From Hymenobacter jeongseonensis (GTDB lineage Bacteria > Bacteroidota > Bacteroidia > Cytophagales > Hymenobacteraceae): a stretch of DNA of 64,000 bases. The stretch is taken from assembly GCF_015694725.1 (NCBI RefSeq), contig NZ_JADQDQ010000001.1, positions 558,001 through 622,000 on the forward strand, in the 5' to 3' direction. The notes under the pieces were generated by a model. The model searched no databases. It had not been told where the DNA came from and was given only the letters and a program-made list of their open reading frames with translations. This document shows, piece by piece, positions 39,486 through 47,850 of this stretch (positions are counted from its first letter, which is position 1; the number at the start of each line of letters is the position of its first letter). Made by a program: the position numbers and the translations under genes.

Positions 39486-41882
39486 TTAGCGGTAGTAGCC
39501 GTAAGCATTTTGCTGGTGGCGGTACTCGTAGCTGCGCGTGAGGCGGACGTCGTTGATGATGATGTACACTTCGCGGATTTTGCCGGCCTCGTACAGCTCA
39601 TTGACGCGGCTCACCAGGCTGCGGTCGGTGTGGTTGTGCCGCACCACATAAACCGTGGCGTCGAGGTAGCGCATGAGCACGAAGTATTCGGCCACCAGCA
39701 CCATCGGGGGCGTGTCGAGCACCACGTAATCGTACTCGGTGCGCAAGTCTTGCAGCAATTCCGTCAGGCGCGAGCTTTCCAGCAGGTGGGTAGGCGTGGT
39801 GGGCGGGGTGCCGCACAGCAACAAGTCCAGGCCTGGCACTTCGCTCGGGCGGCAGGCCTCGGCCAGCGAGCTTCGCCCGCTTAAGAAACTGGCCAAGCCG
39901 TGCGGCCCATCGGAGGGTATTTTGAAATAGCCAGCCTGCGTGGGGCGGCGCAAGTCGGTTTCAACCAGAATCACCCGGTGGCCGGTGCTAGCCAGTTCCA
40001 TGGCTAGGTTCGCCGCGCAGAAGCTTTTGCCTTCGCCGGGCATTGAGGAGGTAACGCCCAGGACCTTCTTTTTGGGCCCTTTGTCGAGGTATTGCAGGTT
40101 CACGCGAATGGAGCGGAAGCACTCGGCCAGCGGTCCCTTGGATTTGTGGAGCAGGTCCTGGGTGTCGGCGCGCGACCCGTGGGCCACGATGCCGAGCACC
40201 GGGATATCGGTCAGTTCGGCAAGGTCTTCCTGGCCCTGAATGGAGCGGTTGGTTTTGTCGAGGAGCACCACCGCCCCCGCGGGCAGGAGCAGGCCCGCCA
40301 GCAGGGCCACCAGGCCCACCAGCTTGGGATTGGGCGCATCGGGGCCACTGCCAGCAGCTTGTGCCCGGTCCACGATGTGTTTGTCAGTCGCATTAGTAGC
40401 CAGGGCCAGGGCCGCCTCGCTGCGCCGCTCTACCAGAAAAGTATACTTCTTCTCATTGAAATCATTTTGGCCTTTGAGCAGGCTGAACTGTCGCTCGTTC
40501 TCGGGCATGCGGCTGATTTGTCCCTGAATCTGGCCCAATTGCGCGTCCAGGTCGCGCAGGCCGATGCTGGCCGTGCGGCTCATGTTGGTGAGGGTTTCTA
40601 TCAGGGCCTGCTTGGTGGAGCGAATGCTCTCGTCGACCACTTGAATGAGGGGGTTGTTGTCGCTGCCGCTCACTTTCAGGGCGGCCCGCCGGCCGTTCAA
40701 CTCGCCGAGTTGTAAAATCAAGCTGCTCAGCACCCCGTCATCGATGCCCGCACTGCTGGGCGACGCCATTTGGGTGGCGTCGCGGTTGGCCCGCAGGTAG
40801 GCCAGCATGTCTTGGCAATACCGCTGCCGGGTGGCCGCCTGGGCCCGCGCCGTCTGCAGCGCATTCAGGCGCTGAATGCCGGCGGTTGACTGCGCGCCCA
40901 CATCCACCACGCCTTGGCTGGACCGAAACTCGGACAACTTATCGGCCGCCTGCCGGCGCGCATGGCCCAGCTTGGCAATTTCTTCGTCGATAAAGGCGAG
41001 CGTTTTGCGGCCCGTGTTGTTTTTCTCGCGCAAATTTGCCGCCACGTAGCCCGCCATCAGCGTGTCAAGAAACATGACCGCATGGGCCGGTACGGTGCTT
41101 TTGAGCCGCAGCTCCAGAATGCGCGAGTCGTGGGCGAGGGGCCGCACGGCCAGGCCGCTGGCATACAGGCCGGCCGCCGTGGGCAAGTCGCGCAGCAAAA
41201 AGGAGTGGCGTTCGCCCGTCTGTCCGAAGGGCACAGTGTGGTTGGGCCGAATGACCAGCCGCAGCAGGTGATGCCGCAGGGTATCGCCGGCCTTCACCGT
41301 TTCGTCGAGGTGCACGTCGGTCAGTTCCCGCATGAGGTAGCCGGTGCGCAGGTCCACCAGCTGGCCACGCTTGGCATCGGCGTGCAAGCGGAAGCGGCCC
41401 GGCCCGGCGGGCTCCACGTACACGCGCACGTTCGTGAGCTGCGGGGTGGCCAGCGCGGGCGCCACGGCAAAAGGCATGGCGGTGGCGGGTTGCTGGCGCA
41501 CCACCAAGGGCCGGAACCCGTTGAGCCATGTGGCGGGCTCCTGGTGGTATTCGACGGCGTAGGGGAGGCGGCGCACGGCTTGCTGCACGGTGCCGGCGGA
41601 GGTAATTAGCCCGAGCTCGTCTTCCATCTTCAGTCCCTTTTGCTGCACTTCCAGCATTTGGAGCAGGTCCTGCGCCCGCTTGGAACCCGTGGCCTGGTCG
41701 CCCAGCAGCATGGTGGCCCGGTAGGTGTAGACCGGGGGCGTCACCTGGAGGTAGAGGTAGGCTCCGGCAGCAGCCAGCAGAAGGGATACGACGAAGACCG
41801 GCCACCGCCTGCGCAGCTTGAAAAACAGCACGTTCAAGTCGATTTCGTCGGCAGAGGCAGCGGGGGCGGAGGGCGTTTTCAT
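39486..41882 (-). CDS. Wzc-like polysaccharide co-polymerase with C-terminal tyrosine autokinase
   Basis: 798 residues. The N-terminal Wzz domain is framed by two membrane segments (VFVVSLLLAAAGAYLYL near residue 35, and LVGLVALLAGLLLPAGAVVL near 525) with a long periplasmic coiled region. The BY-kinase domain has Walker A GVTSSMPGEGKSFCAANLA near residue 608, Walker A' VILVETDLRRP and Walker B YDYVVLDTPPMVLVAEY. The C-terminal tail is a tyrosine cluster (SYEYRHQQNAYGYYR) that would be autophosphorylated to set chain length. No Wzb-type phosphatase lies in the window. Confidence 0.95.
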   Translation of the reverse strand: MKTPSAPAASADEIDLNVLFFKLRRRWPVFVVSLLLAAAGAYLYLQVTPPVYTYRATMLLGDQATGSKRAQDLLQMLEVQQKGLKMEDELGLITSAGTVQQAVRRLPYAVEYHQEPATWLNGFRPLVVRQQPATAMPFAVAPALATPQLTNVRVYVEPAGPGRFRLHADAKRGQLVDLRTGYLMRELTDVHLDETVKAGDTLRHHLLRLVIRPNHTVPFGQTGERHSFLLRDLPTAAGLYASGLAVRPLAHDSRILELRLKSTVPAHAVMFLDTLMAGYVAANLREKNNTGRKTLAFIDEEIAKLGHARRQAADKLSEFRSSQGVVDVGAQSTAGIQRLNALQTARAQAATRQRYCQDMLAYLRANRDATQMASPSSAGIDDGVLSSLILQLGELNGRRAALKVSGSDNNPLIQVVDESIRSTKQALIETLTNMSRTASIGLRDLDAQLGQIQGQISRMPENERQFSLLKGQNDFNEKKYTFLVERRSEAALALATNATDKHIVDRAQAAGSGPDAPNPKLVGLVALLAGLLLPAGAVVLLDKTNRSIQGQEDLAELTDIPVLGIVAHGSRADTQDLLHKSKGPLAECFRSIRVNLQYLDKGPKKKVLGVTSSMPGEGKSFCAANLAMELASTGHRVILVETDLRRPTQAGYFKIPSDGPHGLASFLSGRSSLAEACRPSEVPGLDLLLCGTPPTTPTHLLESSRLTELLQDLRTEYDYVVLDTPPMVLVAEYFVLMRYLDATVYVVRHNHTDRSLVSRVNELYEAGKIREVYIIINDVRLTRSYEYRHQQNAYGYYR

Positions 41883-41924
41883 ACCACAGAAGCAGAAATA
41901 AAGTCAGCGGCTGCTGGTGGGCGG

Positions 41925-42710
41925 TTAATTCAAGCGGATGTAGCCAAGCAGGAGCACAACGGCTGAAATGGCCGAGAAAACCAGCCCCAGGTTGTTGGCG
42001 TTGGCGCGGGTAGTGCGGGCCTTTAGCGGCTCCACGTACAGTGCATCGTTGGGCAGGAGGTAGAAGTAGGGAGACCGCAGCAAGGCCCCATCTGTGAGGT
42101 CGAGTAGCACCACTTCGGAGCCCGTGGGCAGCTGGCGAATCAGCTTCACGTTTTGGCGGTTGCCAAACTCGGTCAGGTCGCCGGCCAAGCCCAGGCCTTC
42201 GAGCACGCTGGCCTGCCCGTTGTACACGTAGTAGCGGCCCGGCGCGCGGACCTCGCCCAGCACCGTAATCTTGAAGCTCAGAAGCCGGACCATCACGTTG
42301 GCGCCCCGCACATAACTGCCCACGCGCTGCTGCACCAGTTCCTGCACCTTCTCAACCGTGAGGCCGCCCACCTTGAGCTTGCCGACGGTGGGAAGGCTGA
42401 TTTCGCCGTCTTCGGTCACCGAATAACCGCTCAGGAACATGACGCCGGGGTCGCTGTTGAAAATGGTCCGCGTGTCGGTGGTGTTGAACAGCTCATTGAA
42501 TTCGGACTGGACGCTCTGCACCCGGATGGACAGCACGTCGTTGGCCTGCACCCGGTACTGCGGCCGCGCATTGGCCACGGTTATCGGGCTGCTGGCTGAG
42601 TATTGCGGGTTCTGTATATAAGGCAGGCGGCGCTGCTCAATGCAGCCGCCTAGTTGCAGCAACGCCCCCAGCACCATCAACCACAAGGAGACGTATCGGG
42701 TAGTGGGCAT
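41925..42710 (-). CDS. Wza-like outer membrane polysaccharide export lipoprotein
   Basis: 261 residues. Lipoprotein signal with lipobox LQLGGC (C22-C23 region). The Poly_export domain reads YRVQANDVLSIRVQSVQSEF, followed by an SLBB-like domain (ITVLGEVRAPGRYYVYNGQA, then LEGLGLAGDL). A C-terminal membrane segment (LGLVFSAISAVVLLLGYIRL) is typical of the Bacteroidota form. It is first in the minus-strand operon, preceded by the leader element at 42826-42906. Confidence 0.93.
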   Translation of the reverse strand: MPTTRYVSLWLMVLGALLQLGGCIEQRRLPYIQNPQYSASSPITVANARPQYRVQANDVLSIRVQSVQSEFNELFNTTDTRTIFNSDPGVMFLSGYSVTEDGEISLPTVGKLKVGGLTVEKVQELVQQRVGSYVRGANVMVRLLSFKITVLGEVRAPGRYYVYNGQASVLEGLGLAGDLTEFGNRQNVKLIRQLPTGSEVVLLDLTDGALLRSPYFYLLPNDALYVEPLKARTTRANANNLGLVFSAISAVVLLLGYIRLN

Positions 42711-42825
42711 AGAAAGGCGGGTGAGAGGGTTCTGGAAGTCCAGCCGAGGTGGGTTTCGGGCAACAGCTTGGCCGGTTTGGGGAGCTATTTAGCGGGCATT
42801 GCCACCGCTGAGGTAAAATCCTGGG

Positions 42826-42906
42826 TGCGGCGACCTTACAAACCTCGCCCGCGCTCCAATCCTTAAAAATGAGCAGCATCACTTTCTGCATTAAGGCTGC
42901 TCATTT
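42826..42906 (-). promoter_or_regulatory. leader element L1 with terminator-like hairpin, upstream of wza-like gene
   Basis: Read on the minus strand it has an 11-base stem (AAATGAGCAGC and GCTGCTCATTT), an 18-20 base loop and a T5 run, that is, an intrinsic terminator or attenuator shape, followed by a conserved tail with GAGGTTTGTAAGG and GCCGC. The same layout occurs at 43189-43270 before gmd. An ATG inside the second arm opens a frame beginning MLLIFKDWSAGEVCKVAA. Confidence 0.7.
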
Positions 42907-43188
42907 ATTATAACTGCCTAATGGCTGGGTTTTTACCATTGCCTGAACCGTAAAAGAGGCCCGCATGAAGCCTGCCGCCGGCGAATTGTGGCCTCCTCGG
43001 CCAGCGGCGCGGTATGGCAGGTTATGGCTGCTTCCCAATGCTCTAAAAAGACCGAAACAGACCGGGATTGAAGCGCATTGGCGCGAGCATATGCCTGAGG
43101 GAAAGCCCAGCAGACAGTGCGGTAGCCACGGCAGCAAGCGGGATAAACCGCTAGCGAAGGACACAAAGTCAACTCTAGTGGGTACCGT

Positions 43189-43270
43189 AAAAATGAGGAG
43201 GGCTACTTCCAAAATTGATGCTACTCATTTTTCGGGACTGGGGGCGCCGCGAGCTTTGTAAGACTGCCGC
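43189..43270 (+). promoter_or_regulatory. leader element L2 with terminator-like hairpin, upstream of gmd
   Basis: AAAAATGAGGAG (43189-43200) pairs with CTACTCATTTTT (43221-43232) with one mismatch. The tail holds GAGCTTTGTAAGACTGCCGC. TGATGCT(A/G)CTCATTTTT and the tail are shared with L1. The ATG at 43218 opens a frame [18 protein letters not shown] that runs in frame into gmd. Confidence 0.7.
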
Positions 43271-43316
43271 CTTTCCGGTGCTGTTTCCGGCTATCCATTC
43301 CTCAACCCATGGGCTT

Positions 43317-44429
43317 ATGAAGCGCGCATTAATCACAGGCATAACGGGCCAGGACGGGGCTTACCTCACCGAACTCCTCCTCGGCAAAGGGTACGAAGTG
43401 CACGGCATCAAGCGTCGGTCCTCGCTCATTAATACCGAGCGGATTGACCAGTTTTACCAAGACCCCCACGAGGGTGAGCGCCGCCTTTTCCTGCACCACG
43501 GCGACCTGACCGATTCCACCAACCTGATTCGCATCATCCAGCAGGTGCAGCCCGATGAGATTTACAACCTCGGCGCCATGTCCCACGTGCGGGTGTCGTT
43601 CGAAACCCCGGAGTACACCGCCGACGTCGACGGCATGGGCACCTTGCGCCTGCTGGAAGCCGTTCGCATTCTCGGCCTCGGCCAAAAAACCCGCATCTAC
43701 CAGGCCAGTACCTCCGAGCTCTACGGGCTGGTGCAGCAGGTGCCGCAGTCCGAAACCACGCCCTTTTACCCCCGCTCTCCCTACGCGGTGGCCAAGCTCT
43801 ACGGCTACTGGATTACGGTAAACTACCGCGAAGCCTACGGCATGTATGCCTGCAACGGCATCTTGTTCAACCACGAAAGCCCGCTGCGCGGCGAAACCTT
43901 TGTGACCCGCAAAATCACGCGCGGCGTGGCCCAGATTGCCCTGGGCCTGCAAGCCAAGTTGTACCTGGGCAACCTCAACGCCAAGCGCGATTGGGGCCAC
44001 GCCAAGGACTACGTGGAAGCCATGTGGCGCATGCTGCAGCAGGACAAAGCCGAGGATTACGTCATCGCCACGGGCGTGACCACTACGGTGCGCGAGTTCG
44101 TGCGCCTGGCTTTTGCCGAGCTGGGAATCGAGCTGGAATTCAGCGGCGAGGGCGTGCACGAACAAGCTTGGGTGAAGGCCTGCCACCATCCCGAATACCA
44201 GCTGCGAACTGGCACCGTGGTGGTGCAGATTGACGAACGATACATCCGGCCCACCGAAGTCGAGCTGCTCATTGGCGACCCCGGCAAGGCCCAGCGCGAC
44301 CTGGGCTGGGCGCCCCGCTACACCCTGGCCGCGCTGGTGGAAGAAATGGTGCGGGCCGACCTGCGGCTCTTCGAGCGCGACGCCTACCTGCAAGCCGGCG
44401 GCCACGCCACCGCAAACGCCTACGAGTAG
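43317..44429 (+). CDS. gmd: GDP-mannose 4,6-dehydratase
   Basis: 370 residues from the ATG at 43317 ([20 protein letters not shown]), which matches the Gmd N-terminus exactly in position. The frame is open back to 43218, so an N-terminal extension cannot be formally excluded. Other motifs: [34 protein letters not shown] (YxxxK), and [19 protein letters not shown]. It makes GDP-4-keto-6-deoxymannose for Fcl, 35 bases downstream. It is the first gene of the rightward operon. Confidence 0.97.
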   Translation: MKRALITGITGQDGAYLTELLLGKGYEVHGIKRRSSLINTERIDQFYQDPHEGERRLFLHHGDLTDSTNLIRIIQQVQPDEIYNLGAMSHVRVSFETPEYTADVDGMGTLRLLEAVRILGLGQKTRIYQASTSELYGLVQQVPQSETTPFYPRSPYAVAKLYGYWITVNYREAYGMYACNGILFNHESPLRGETFVTRKITRGVAQIALGLQAKLYLGNLNAKRDWGHAKDYVEAMWRMLQQDKAEDYVIATGVTTTVREFVRLAFAELGIELEFSGEGVHEQAWVKACHHPEYQLRTGTVVVQIDERYIRPTEVELLIGDPGKAQRDLGWAPRYTLAALVEEMVRADLRLFERDAYLQAGGHATANAYE

Positions 44430-44464
44430 GAGAGAGGCATCAATAACGCGTAACCCCCACGCTC

Positions 44465-45421
44465 ATGCAACGCGACGCTAAAATTTATGTGGCCGGGCAC
44501 CGCGGAATGGTGGGGTCAGCGTTGGTGCGCCGGCTGCAAAGGGCCGGGTTTTGGAACCTGGTCATGCGCAGCTCCCAGGAACTGGACCTGCGCAACCAAG
44601 CCGAGGTCGCCGCCTTTTTCGCCGATGAAAAGCCGGCCTACGTTTTCCTGGCTGCCGCCAAAGTGGGCGGCATCGTCGCAAACAACACTTGCCGGGCCGA
44701 TTTTATCTACGATAACCTGCTGATAAACACCAACGTCATCGGGCAAAGCCACCGGCATGAAGTGAGAAAGCTGCTGTTCTTGGGCAGCTCCTGTATTTAT
44801 CCCAAGCACGCGCCGCAGCCCATCAAGGAAGAATACCTGCTCACGGGGCCGCTGGAGGCCACGAACGAACCCTACGCCATTGCCAAAATAGCGGGCCTTA
44901 AGCTCTGTGAGGCACTGCACGACCAATACGGCTGCCAGTTCATCAGCGCCATGCCGACGAATCTGTACGGCCCCGGCGACAATTACCACCTGCAGAACTC
45001 GCACGTGCTGCCGGCCCTGCTGCGCAGGTTCCACGAGGCGCAGGTGCAAAAGCTGCCCGAAGTGCAGATATGGGGCACCGGCACCCCTTGCCGGGAGTTT
45101 TTGCACGTCGACGACTTAGCCGATGCCTGCCTGCACCTGATGCTGCATTACACTGGCGCCAACCCCATCAATATTGGTACGGGGCTGGACATTTCTATTC
45201 GGGACCTGGCCCTGCTGATTAAGGAGATAACCGGCTACGAAGGAGCCATTCAGTTCGACTATTCAAAGCCCGACGGCACTCCGCGCAAATTGCTTGATGT
45301 TAGCAAAATGTGCAGATTAGGCTGGGGCTACACCATCGCTTTGCGGGAAGGCATTGAGGACGTTTACCGCCGTGATTTCCTCTCGAAGCGGACAGAAAAG
45401 GCAGGTCAAAAAGTTGATTAA
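44465..45421 (+). CDS. fcl: GDP-L-fucose synthase
   Basis: 318 residues. NADP-binding motif [17 protein letters not shown], then [40 protein letters not shown], and YAIAK (YxxxK). It converts the Gmd product by 3,5-epimerisation and 4-reduction to GDP-L-fucose. Gmd plus Fcl indicate that fucose is in the polysaccharide. Confidence 0.97.
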   Translation: MQRDAKIYVAGHRGMVGSALVRRLQRAGFWNLVMRSSQELDLRNQAEVAAFFADEKPAYVFLAAAKVGGIVANNTCRADFIYDNLLINTNVIGQSHRHEVRKLLFLGSSCIYPKHAPQPIKEEYLLTGPLEATNEPYAIAKIAGLKLCEALHDQYGCQFISAMPTNLYGPGDNYHLQNSHVLPALLRRFHEAQVQKLPEVQIWGTGTPCREFLHVDDLADACLHLMLHYTGANPINIGTGLDISIRDLALLIKEITGYEGAIQFDYSKPDGTPRKLLDVSKMCRLGWGYTIALREGIEDVYRRDFLSKRTEKAGQKVD

Positions 45422-45511
45422 CCAACCGCGCGCTGCTGGCCGCCATCTTCTAGCGCATTGTGGTGGGTGTAGGTTTTGTTCAAAACAACAGCCCGGCGTC
45501 GGGTTCTTCTC

Positions 45512-46762
45512 ATGCCAGATTTATTGAACCGAGTGAAACGCCGGGCGGGCCGGGTGCTGCGCGAATGGCTGCCCCACCGCCTGCACTACCGCCCCATCGG
45601 CATCCACGACAGCAGCCGTGAGCTGGCCCGCCATGCGTCGTCAGGTGCGCGCTATTGGCCGGTGGTGCCCGCCTACACCTCCCGCCTGGAAGTGCCCACG
45701 GGCTTCAACGAGGCCGTGTCGGTGTACGAAAGCGTGGGCCACGGCAAGCCGTGTTTCGAGCAGGAAATGTCCGAAGCCTTTGTGCTGGCCTTGGCCCACG
45801 GGCGACTCTACGCCGATAACTGGGACAGCGTGGCCGTGATTGCCGCCGATAATAAGCTCGTCGGCGACGTGTCGTTTCAGCACACCCGGCGGGGCTGGAC
45901 CATGACGGCGCCGGCCCAGAACAACATTTTTGAGCAACTCTATTTTGAGGAACCCGTGCCAGTGGCCGGCACCGTGCTGAGCCTGCTGGCGGGCGGGGGC
46001 GCGGCCATGGGCAACTACTACCACTGGCTCATCGACTCGGTCCCCCGCCTGCACTTGGTGCGCGAAGCGGGCCTGTTTGCTGAAATAGACTACTTTTTGG
46101 TCTACGATAAACACTGCAGCTTCGTGCGCGAGTCGCTGCTGGCGCTGGGCATTCGGCCCGAGCAACTCATCGACGTGGCCACGCACCGGCACCTGCGGGC
46201 CGAACAACTCCTCGTGACCAGTCCGGTGCGGGGCAACGGCCGGCACTTGCCGTTCTGGCTGGGCCCGTTTCTGCGCCGTGCTTACCTGCCTGCATCGCTC
46301 ACCGGCGCCCGCTTTTCTCCCCGCGTGTTCATCAGCCGCCGAGACGCCGCCATGCGCCGCCTGCTCAACGAGTCCGCCGTGGAGGAAGTGCTGCGTGAGT
46401 TCAACTTCCACTCCTATGTACTCAGCGACCTTTCCTTCGCCGAAAAAGTCCACTTGTTCAGCGGCGCCCATGCGCTGATTGGCATGCTGGGCGCGGGCAT
46501 GACCAACCTCGTGTTTGCCACGCCGGGCACGCCCGTGCTGGAACTGCACCCCGATGCGTACGTCGGGCCCGAGTCGATGGAAATCTGCTACCGCGTCGGC
46601 CTGCCTTACCACTGGCTCACCGGCCAGCCCAGCGCCGCCAGCACCAACCACAACGCCGCCCGGCACCTCGACCTATGGATAGACCCAGACCAGTTGCGCG
46701 CAGCTATTTGCCGCCTATTGGCGGCAGTGCCAGCTAATGCGAAAGGCTCTTCGATAAATTGA
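45512..46762 (+). CDS. family 61 glycosyltransferase (DUF563)
   Basis: 416 residues from the ATG at 45512 (MPDLLNRVKRRAGRV). A longer frame from an upstream TTG is less likely. DUF563 hallmarks: GNYYHWLIDSVPRLHLVREA, VFISRRDAAMRRLLNE, and IGMLGAGMTNLVFATPGTPV, followed by LELHP. It is cytoplasmic or membrane-peripheral and probably transfers one residue, perhaps fucose given its place after fcl. It lies 90 bases after fcl and 12 bases before the GT2 gene. Confidence 0.92.
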   Translation: MPDLLNRVKRRAGRVLREWLPHRLHYRPIGIHDSSRELARHASSGARYWPVVPAYTSRLEVPTGFNEAVSVYESVGHGKPCFEQEMSEAFVLALAHGRLYADNWDSVAVIAADNKLVGDVSFQHTRRGWTMTAPAQNNIFEQLYFEEPVPVAGTVLSLLAGGGAAMGNYYHWLIDSVPRLHLVREAGLFAEIDYFLVYDKHCSFVRESLLALGIRPEQLIDVATHRHLRAEQLLVTSPVRGNGRHLPFWLGPFLRRAYLPASLTGARFSPRVFISRRDAAMRRLLNESAVEEVLREFNFHSYVLSDLSFAEKVHLFSGAHALIGMLGAGMTNLVFATPGTPVLELHPDAYVGPESMEICYRVGLPYHWLTGQPSAASTNHNAARHLDLWIDPDQLRAAICRLLAAVPANAKGSSIN

Positions 46763-46774
46763 ATTCCTCATCTC

Positions 46775-47734
46775 ATGGCCCACATTCTGCTCTCCATCGT
46801 CACTTGGAACAGCGCGGACGTCATTGAGGCGTGCCTAGCGGCCTGCCTCGCCCAGACCTACCCCGATTTTGCCGTTTGGGTGGTCGACAATGGGTCAGGT
46901 GATGCCACCTGCGCGCGCGTGGCCGTGGTGGCCGCCGCCGATAGTCGGGTGCAACTGCACCGCCTGGAGCGCAACACGGGGTTTTGCGGCGGCCACAACT
47001 ACTCGCTGAACCATAGCACCTCCGACGCCGTGCTCCTGGTGAACCCCGACGTAGAAATGGACCCCGACTACCTGAGCCAGGCGGTGGCGGCCCTGCAGGC
47101 CCACCCGGCCATCGGTACGGTGTGCGGGCTGCTGCTGCAAAGCCGCGGCGCCAATCCCCGCATCGACAGCGCGGGCCTGGTACGGCAGGCCGGCGGGCGC
47201 TATGCCCTGCGCTACCACGGCCGGCTGCTGCACGAGCTGACGCTGACCACGGAAGAAGTGGACGGCGCCGACGGTGCCCTGCCGCTTTACCGCCGCGCTT
47301 TCGTTGATGACCTGCGGGTAGAGGGCTACTTTTTCGACGAACGGTTTTTTGCGCACAAGGAGGACTGGGACATTTCTTGGCGCGGGCAGCTCTACGGCTG
47401 GCGCACATTATTTGAGCCCCGGTGCCGAGCCCTGCACCCGCGCGAATTCCGGCCTGCTGACTTACGCCGCCGGCTCCGGCTGCACGCCGCCATCAAGGCC
47501 GACGCGGTGAAAAACCAGTGGCTGCTGCTGCTCAAAAATCCACCGGCCGGCCAGTTGGTGCGCCTATGGCTCCGGGCGCTGCCCCGACAGCTGGGTATAC
47601 TGTTCTACTGCCTGCTGCTGGAGCGGCCTTCGCTACGAGCGTACCGCTACGTGTGGCGTAACCGGGCCAGTATCTGGGCCAGCCGTGCGCTCATTCAGCG
47701 GCGGGCAGCCCAGTCAGCGGCGCTGGCCCCGTAG
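46775..47734 (+). CDS. family 2 glycosyltransferase (rhamnosyltransferase-like)
   Basis: 319 residues. Core motifs: LLSIVTWNSADVIEACLAAC, VWVVDNGSGD, NTGFCGGHNYSLNHS, and LLVNPDVEMDPDYL, typical of the WbbL-like rhamnosyltransferase branch of GT2. The acceptor region has FFDERFFAHKEDWDISWRG. Last gene of the gmd operon. The downstream 116 bases lead to the secreted beta-helix gene on the same strand. Confidence 0.92.
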   Translation: MAHILLSIVTWNSADVIEACLAACLAQTYPDFAVWVVDNGSGDATCARVAVVAAADSRVQLHRLERNTGFCGGHNYSLNHSTSDAVLLVNPDVEMDPDYLSQAVAALQAHPAIGTVCGLLLQSRGANPRIDSAGLVRQAGGRYALRYHGRLLHELTLTTEEVDGADGALPLYRRAFVDDLRVEGYFFDERFFAHKEDWDISWRGQLYGWRTLFEPRCRALHPREFRPADLRRRLRLHAAIKADAVKNQWLLLLKNPPAGQLVRLWLRALPRQLGILFYCLLLERPSLRAYRYVWRNRASIWASRALIQRRAAQSAALAP

Positions 47735-47850
47735 CTGCTCGATTGGGGTAGCAGGCAATGGCCGCAAGCACATAAGCAGTCGGCCAAAGCAATAGCCCGG
47801 AAGGGCCCAGCAAAACCGCAAGGAAAGCGCACCATTTAACTCTAAGCAAC

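Larger units (their letters stand above)
42711..43316. other. divergent promoter region between wza-side and gmd-side operons
   Basis: About 600 bases separate the two operons. Both promoters must lie here. The two ends hold related leader elements in opposite orientation (42826-42906 and 43189-43270). The central part (about 42910-43185) shows no gene. Short frames here are composition artefacts. Confidence 0.7.

Noticed and set aside
43218-43316. N-terminal extension of Gmd by 33 residues
   Set aside because: The Gmd fold begins at [14 protein letters not shown] (43317), and the extension overlaps the leader hairpin. Treated as a possible leader peptide instead.
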